NCBI GenBank assembly: GCA_019695435.1 | Contig: JACTVF010000007.1 | Location: 1 to 18,513, forward strand | DNA length: 18,513 bases | DNA from: Methanoregulaceae archaeon | Lineage (GTDB): Archaea > Halobacteriota > Methanomicrobia > Methanomicrobiales > Methanospirillaceae | Direction of reading: 5' to 3' | Shown: in pieces, positions 14,522-18,513 of the stretch | Layout of the letters: every line of letters begins with the position of its first letter | Numbering within the stretch: the first letter of the stretch is position 1 | Program-made: the position numbers and the translations under genes | The notes under the pieces: model-generated | Database searches by the model: none | What the model was told of the DNA's origin: nothing | The model's input: only the letters and a program-made list of their open reading frames with translations

Positions 14522-15466
14522 TTGACGCACCAGAACGGGCGGGTCATCAAGCAGGGTGACCGGCTCTTAAAAATGCAGGGAAAATTCGATCGGGGTCCGG
14601 TTGAGTTCAAATCCCATATCGTACAGCAGGAGGGCGAGGTGATGGCGATCGCGACACGGGACGTTATGTCTGTGCCGCAGACGCAGAGCATTATCAGCGC
14701 GGTGGCAACGATGACCGAATGCGGGTTCCGCCGGCTGCCGGTCACCGATGCCGGGACAAAGAAACTCCGGGGGATTGTCACATCGGGCGACGTGATTGAC
14801 TTTATGGGCGGGGGCGACAAGTACCAGCTGGTCAAGGTCCGGCACAACGGCAACCTTCCCGCGGCGGTCAACGAGAGTGTGCGCACCATCATGACCGCGC
14901 AACCCGAGACACTCCCGCACGATGCCCATATTGTCGATGCGCTGAAAATTATTGTGGGCAAAAAGATCGGGGGGCTCCCAATTGTCGATGATAAGGGGGT
15001 GCTCGCCGGTATCGTGACTGAGCGGGACGTGCTCAGGATGCTTGCCGCGGAGCACAGCCCGCTCTTTGTCGAGGATGCGATGAGTTCCTCCCTGCGGGTG
15101 ACCGCCCCAGACAGCCCGATCGCGGTCGTGACACGGGACATGACAACGTTCCGGTTCCGCAGGCTGCCTGTGGTAAGTGACGATGTGCTCTTTGGCATCA
15201 TCACCGCGACCGATATCATGCGGTACCTGGGGAGCCGTGAGGTCTTTTCCCGCCTCACCACCGGCAACATCGCGGAGGTGATGAATCTCCCGGTGCGGAC
15301 GCTCATGGCCGGCACCCTGTTCACCACCACCCCGGGAACACCGGTGAACGAGGCTGCACGGGAGATGCTGAATAAGAACATCGGGGCGCTGCCGGTCATC
15401 GAGAACTCACGCCTTGTCGGTCTTGTAACGGAATTTGACCTCGTGCGGGCATTTTCTGAGGAGTGA
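14522..15466 (+). CDS. Four-CBS protein with N-terminal extension (CBS array gene 3)
   Basis: 314 residues if begun at TTG 14522, chosen because GGAGG (14513-14517) lies 4 nt upstream; an internal ATG at codon 18 lacks an SD. A 40-residue polar extension precedes four CBS modules at about 45-98, 119-175, 184-236 and 258-312. All four keep the ligand pattern (GIVTSGD, GIVTERD, GIITATD, GLVTEFD), the only array member to do so, which marks it as the likeliest full nucleotide sensor. The stop lies in the ribosome binding region of gene 4, so translation is probably coupled. Confidence 0.88.
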   Translation: MTHQNGRVIKQGDRLLKMQGKFDRGPVEFKSHIVQQEGEVMAIATRDVMSVPQTQSIISAVATMTECGFRRLPVTDAGTKKLRGIVTSGDVIDFMGGGDKYQLVKVRHNGNLPAAVNESVRTIMTAQPETLPHDAHIVDALKIIVGKKIGGLPIVDDKGVLAGIVTERDVLRMLAAEHSPLFVEDAMSSSLRVTAPDSPIAVVTRDMTTFRFRRLPVVSDDVLFGIITATDIMRYLGSREVFSRLTTGNIAEVMNLPVRTLMAGTLFTTTPGTPVNEAAREMLNKNIGALPVIENSRLVGLVTEFDLVRAFSEE

Positions 15467-15471
15467 TCGCC

Positions 15472-16323
15472 ATGCCAGCCAGATACCTTACCGCACGCGA
15501 TGTGATGAGTGCCCCGGTCTTTGCGGTCTCCCCCGGTGACACTGTGGCCCACGCCAGGAACCTGATGGTGCGGCACAAAATCTCGCGGGTTCTTGTCATG
15601 GATGCGGGAAAACTCAGCGGGGTACTCACGAAAAAAGATCTCGGATACCATCTGCAGCAGGAAGCGGCATGGCGGAGGCGCCCGCCAGACCAGACCACGG
15701 TGTCCGAATATGCGACGCCAGGCCCGGTGGTCGTCGCGCCCGAAACCCTGCTCCGGACCATCGCCGGGATCTTTCTCGCAAAAAACATCGGCTGCGTACC
15801 TGTGGTGGATCATGGCACAGTTACCGGTATCGTTACCAAGACCGATCTGATGAAGTCTGCTTTCGCTACCGGCCTTTCCGGCACGGTGCGGGACGTGATG
15901 GAGGATGCAGTGACGGTCAGCCACTGGCACTCGCTCGCCCACGTGATCGGGCTCATGAAGGAGCGGGACAAGAAAATGGTGGTGACCAATAGCGATGGAT
16001 CGGTGGCCGGTATCATCACGGAGACTAATCTGGCATTCCATGATGAGAACCGGAGACGTTCCGGAGGGATGAATAACGAAGAACCGGTCAGAAAACACGA
16101 AAATGCCGGCTTTTTGAGCGGACCGGGTTCTCCTGTGAATGTCCCGGTGACCGCAGGTGACGTGATGACCAGCCCGGTAATAACAGTCGCCCCGGAGAGG
16201 CCGCTCCCGTATGCAGTCGGGCTGATGCAAAGCAAAAAGGTCAACAACCTTGTTGTCGTCGAAAACGACACTCTTGTAGGGATTGTAAAACGTGATGATA
16301 TCCTAAAGGAAGTGGCGAAATGA
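15472..16323 (+). CDS. Four-CBS protein (CBS array gene 4)
   Basis: 283 residues from ATG 15472, chosen over the in-frame GTG 15463 because GAGGAG (15458-15463) sits at correct spacing before the ATG. CBS modules are at about 7-60, 78-130, 138-190 and 226-283. The first two keep the ligand pattern (GVLTKKD, GIVTKTD); the last two are altered (GIITETN, GIVKRDD). An unusual polar insert of about 30 residues (191-223, NRRRSGGMNNEEPVRKHENA) separates modules 3 and 4 and may be a flexible contact loop. The start is 6 nt after the gene 3 stop, and the end overlaps gene 5 (ATGA 16320-16323). Confidence 0.9.
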   Translation: MPARYLTARDVMSAPVFAVSPGDTVAHARNLMVRHKISRVLVMDAGKLSGVLTKKDLGYHLQQEAAWRRRPPDQTTVSEYATPGPVVVAPETLLRTIAGIFLAKNIGCVPVVDHGTVTGIVTKTDLMKSAFATGLSGTVRDVMEDAVTVSHWHSLAHVIGLMKERDKKMVVTNSDGSVAGIITETNLAFHDENRRRSGGMNNEEPVRKHENAGFLSGPGSPVNVPVTAGDVMTSPVITVAPERPLPYAVGLMQSKKVNNLVVVENDTLVGIVKRDDILKEVAK

Positions 16324-17096
16324 CAAAAGAATTGTTTATTAAAGATATCATGGCAAAACCAACGACCATATCCAAATCGGCAAAGATCACCGAGGCGCTT
16401 GACAAGATGCTCGATGAGGGAATCGATCCGCTTATCGCACTCAATAATACGTCTGTTGTCGGCACAGTGTCACGGGAGGCCATCGCTGAGAAACTGGGCA
16501 GCAAGCAGAACACCGCCCTTGCGCCGGCCGCCATCCACGTGGCAAGCGTGGTCGAGGAGGATTTCACGAGTGTCTATCCCGACGAGAGCACGAACGTGCT
16601 CGTCCCCCTGCTCCAGCGGTACAAGCTGGTGGTCGTGTACGACAGTGACCATAACCTGATCGGGCAGGTGACGGCCATCGACCTGTTAAAGAAGTACCCG
16701 CACGACGGCAGCATCAACGGAGCGATGGAACGTGCGGTCACCATCGATGCAGAGGAGCGTGTCGTCCACCTCCGTCGCCGGATGCTTGACGATGCGATCT
16801 CCCGTTTTGTCGTGACTACCAACGACAAGATCACCGGCATCGTGACCGAGACTGACGTGGCGGTTGCGATGCGGAAGTTCCGGGAGACGGTGAAAGACCA
16901 TCATCAGGATCACCGGATCCGCAACCTGCTGGTCAGGGATATTATGAGCGCCCCGCTGATCTCGCTTGAGCTCGGCACGGACTACCGGGAAGTGGTCGAT
17001 CTGATGGTGGCAAAGAACATCAGCACGGTGCCGATCACCGACAAGGGAAAACTGGCAGGACTGGTAACCCGGCGGTCACTGGTCAAAGCCCTTTGA
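16320..17096 (+). CDS. Four-CBS protein (CBS array gene 5)
   Basis: 258 residues with CBS modules at about 6-60, 72-125, 135-185 and 203-258 and no other domain. Modules 2 and 3 keep the ligand pattern (GQVTAID, GIVTETD). Modules 1 and 4 have lost the key Asp (GTVSREA, GLVTRRS). The first two modules are the most divergent of the array. The start overlaps the gene 4 stop in ATGA, so it is translationally coupled. It ends the array, and a T6 run follows 25 nt after the stop. Confidence 0.9.
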   Translation: MTKELFIKDIMAKPTTISKSAKITEALDKMLDEGIDPLIALNNTSVVGTVSREAIAEKLGSKQNTALAPAAIHVASVVEEDFTSVYPDESTNVLVPLLQRYKLVVVYDSDHNLIGQVTAIDLLKKYPHDGSINGAMERAVTIDAEERVVHLRRRMLDDAISRFVVTTNDKITGIVTETDVAVAMRKFRETVKDHHQDHRIRNLLVRDIMSAPLISLELGTDYREVVDLMVAKNISTVPITDKGKLAGLVTRRSLVKAL

Positions 17097-17112
17097 ACGG
17101 CTGGCCGGCCCG

Positions 17113-17126
17113 AAAAATCCTTTTTT
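17113..17126. terminator. Bidirectional T-run between the CBS array and the TauE gene
   Basis: The + strand carries T6 at 17121-17126 just after the CBS array, and A5 at 17113-17117, which reads as T5 on the minus strand for transcripts leaving the TauE gene. The convergent layout fits a shared termination zone. Confidence 0.45.
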
Positions 17127-17214
17127 AGTTCCGTTGGGTGCGGCGCGAACTTTTTATGTCTAGTGTTGTTCTCCAACCCCTCTTTTTCATGGGTAGGAAT
17201 CGGGCAAACACCCA

Positions 17215-17988
17215 TCAGATGAATAATTGGATAAGGAAGTACAGCCCGACGGCAGTCCCGATAGTGACAATAGTCCACCGGAGCTGGCCCGGGTCGATCC
17301 TCCCTGCAATACGCCCGCCGATGGCTCCCCCGATCAAAGCCCCAACTGCCATCACGAGCGCGAGCGGCCACACGATAAGACCAGAAAAGAGGAAGAATAC
17401 CGCTGCAGCGACATTGGTGCCAAGCGATATGCACTGCTTGAGTGCATTAAGCCGGGTTAACGAGTCATCGAAGAAGAGTCCGAGCACCGCAAGGTAGATC
17501 ACGGAAAGCCCCGGCCCGAAATACCCCCCGTAGACTGCGGACAGGCCGACCGGGAGGGCTGCAATTCTGCACCTCCTGCCATCGGTTCCATCTTGGCGGG
17601 TGTGCCGGTTGATCCAGTCCCGGATCCGGTCTTGGATGGCCAGCAGGACGGCAGCGAGCAGGATCAGGAACGGGACGAGCAGGTGGAAGACCTGTTCGCT
17701 GATGCACAGGAGCAGGATCCCCCCGATAATACCACCAATGATACCGGCCGGGACAAGCAGTACGAGGCGTTTTTTCTGCCCGAGAAGATCATTCTTCTGG
17801 GCAAGTGCACCGCCGAGATACCCCGGGCAGAGCGCCACGGTGTTGGTAATATTTGCCGCGACATCGGGCACACCGAGCGCTACAAGGGCGGGAAACGAAA
17901 TAAGGGTCCCCCCACCGGCAAGGGCGTTTACCATCCCTGCGGCAACGGCCACAAGCCCTGCGAGTGCAAGTTCCGATCCGAAAAGCAT
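17215..17988 (-). CDS. TauE/SafE family membrane transporter
   Basis: 257 residues with about eight membrane helices in two repeated halves. The first half begins LALAGLVAVAAGMVNALAGG and GTLISFPALVALGVPDVAAN; the second has the matching SAVYGGYFGPGLSVIYLAVL and KQCISLGTNVAA. These two glycine-rich signatures are typical of TauE/SafE (DUF81) proteins, thought to export sulfite, sulfonates or other small organic anions. A basic, arginine-rich cytoplasmic loop (about 118-140) joins the halves. The substrate cannot be read from sequence. It lies 45 nt after the isochorismatase-like gene on the same strand, so they are probably co-transcribed, but a functional link is only a guess. Confidence 0.9.
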   Translation of the reverse strand: MLFGSELALAGLVAVAAGMVNALAGGGTLISFPALVALGVPDVAANITNTVALCPGYLGGALAQKNDLLGQKKRLVLLVPAGIIGGIIGGILLLCISEQVFHLLVPFLILLAAVLLAIQDRIRDWINRHTRQDGTDGRRCRIAALPVGLSAVYGGYFGPGLSVIYLAVLGLFFDDSLTRLNALKQCISLGTNVAAAVFFLFSGLIVWPLALVMAVGALIGGAIGGRIAGRIDPGQLRWTIVTIGTAVGLYFLIQLFI

Positions 17989-18033
17989 GCGTGTTTTTCC
18001 GTATGATTTATCCTGAGGGAGGTCGGCGGGTGG

Positions 18034-18513
18034 TTATCCCAGTGTCCTGATGAGTGCCTGTGCGTTCATCATACGGACGCCGATGTTTGCCATATCGCGG
18101 ACGTTTGCGCGGTGGATCTCATCCGATTGTGCTCCGGTCGCATCATCTACGAGGATGACCGGGTAGTTATACGCGACGGCATCAAAGACCGTGGTGCGGA
18201 TGCAGTTGGGGGTCTGGACACCAGTCACGACAATCTCCGTGATCTTCAGGGTCCGGAGCATGAGATCGAGTTCGGTGCCGATAAACGCACTCATCCGGGT
18301 TTTCTCGATCACGTACTCCCCCGGAAGCGGCGCCAGTTCGTCAATCTCTCTCGCACCCGGGGTGTCCTCAACGGCAAACGGGTGTTTACTAAAAAGTTCC
18401 TGCCGGGTGATTTCAACATCAGAGCCGTCCCTGCGATGGATCCGCAGGATGTGGAAGACCGGGAGGTGCTTTTCCCGGAAGTACCCGAGCACTGCCTGAA
18501 TTTTCGGGATGAC
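18034..18513 (-). CDS. Isochorismatase-like cysteine hydrolase (N-terminus outside window)
   Basis: The frame is open to the window edge: codons before the GTG at 18492 still read as family sequence (VIPKIQAVLGYFREKHLPVFH), so that GTG is not the start. The visible part has the catalytic Lys in YVIEKTRMSAFIGTELDLML and the catalytic Cys in VTGVQTPNCIRTTVFDAVAY, the hallmark of the isochorismatase/nicotinamidase superfamily. The expected Asp (V-I-D-x-Q) would be in the missing part. Members hydrolyse isochorismate, nicotinamide, ureidoacrylate and other amides; the residues shown do not identify the substrate, and nicotinamidase metal-site residues are not visible here. Confidence 0.88.
   Translation of the reverse strand, partial: VIPKIQAVLGYFREKHLPVFHILRIHRRDGSDVEITRQELFSKHPFAVEDTPGAREIDELAPLPGEYVIEKTRMSAFIGTELDLMLRTLKITEIVVTGVQTPNCIRTTVFDAVAYNYPVILVDDATGAQSDEIHRANVRDMANIGVRMMNAQALIRTLG

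Noticed and set aside
14488..16230. 580-codon minus strand open frame
   Set aside because: Antisense to CBS genes 3 and 4; its translation is low-complexity Ser/Arg/Thr-rich with no domain.
1..18513. CRISPR array, insertion sequence, integrase or phage genes
   Set aside because: No regularly spaced repeats, transposase or integrase motifs, or terminal inverted repeats were seen on reading both strands.

Overview
The window looks like the chromosome of a methanogenic archaeon of the order Methanomicrobiales, probably Methanoregula-like. The basis is the set of archaeal-only genes (ribosomal proteins S3Ae and archaeal-type S15, KEOPS Pcc1, archaeal RecJ-like DHH phosphoesterase, ApgM-type phosphoglycerate mutase), a MASE3/multi-PAS histidine kinase with the RHDILNQ-type H-box common in methanogens, T-run terminators and TATA-like box A elements. 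The genus is inference; I could not run any search.

Layout. Positions 1-99 hold the end of an unidentified + strand gene, followed by a non-coding stretch with two inverted repeats. A membrane-bound sensor histidine kinase occupies 409-3030 (-). Positions 3284-4626 (-) are a decay zone of two adjacent pseudogenes: a transglutaminase-like protein (frameshift, stop, small deletion) and an AN1 zinc finger/TM/CAP-domain protein (frameshift plus loss of the front half of the CAP domain). Then comes an apparent operon read leftward: apgM (7689-6454), a left-handed beta-helix protein, and an unassigned SAM-dependent methyltransferase. Next is the archaeal cluster S15 - RecJ-like - Pcc1 - S3Ae (10447-7871, -). 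It is preceded by a leader that can fold into a long-stem multi-hairpin structure just before the S15 Shine-Dalgarno (SD). Divergent from it is a lone + strand protein with a HEPN-like RNxxxH motif (10723-11460). An Era-like GTPase and a zinc-ribbon protein (12715-11634, -) follow.

The most unusual region is 12965-17096 (+): five consecutive CBS-only genes with 2+4+4+4+4 = 18 CBS modules and no effector domain apart from one C-terminal zinc ribbon. They form two tightly coupled sub-operons (ATGA-type overlaps), separated by a 244-bp gap that has its own candidate promoter and a possible 50-codon ORF. I read this as a multi-subunit adenine-nucleotide sensing system; the ligand and target are unknown. 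The window closes with a TauE/SafE transporter and the partial gene of an isochorismatase-like hydrolase (both -).

No rRNA, convincing tRNA, CRISPR array, insertion sequence or phage gene was seen.
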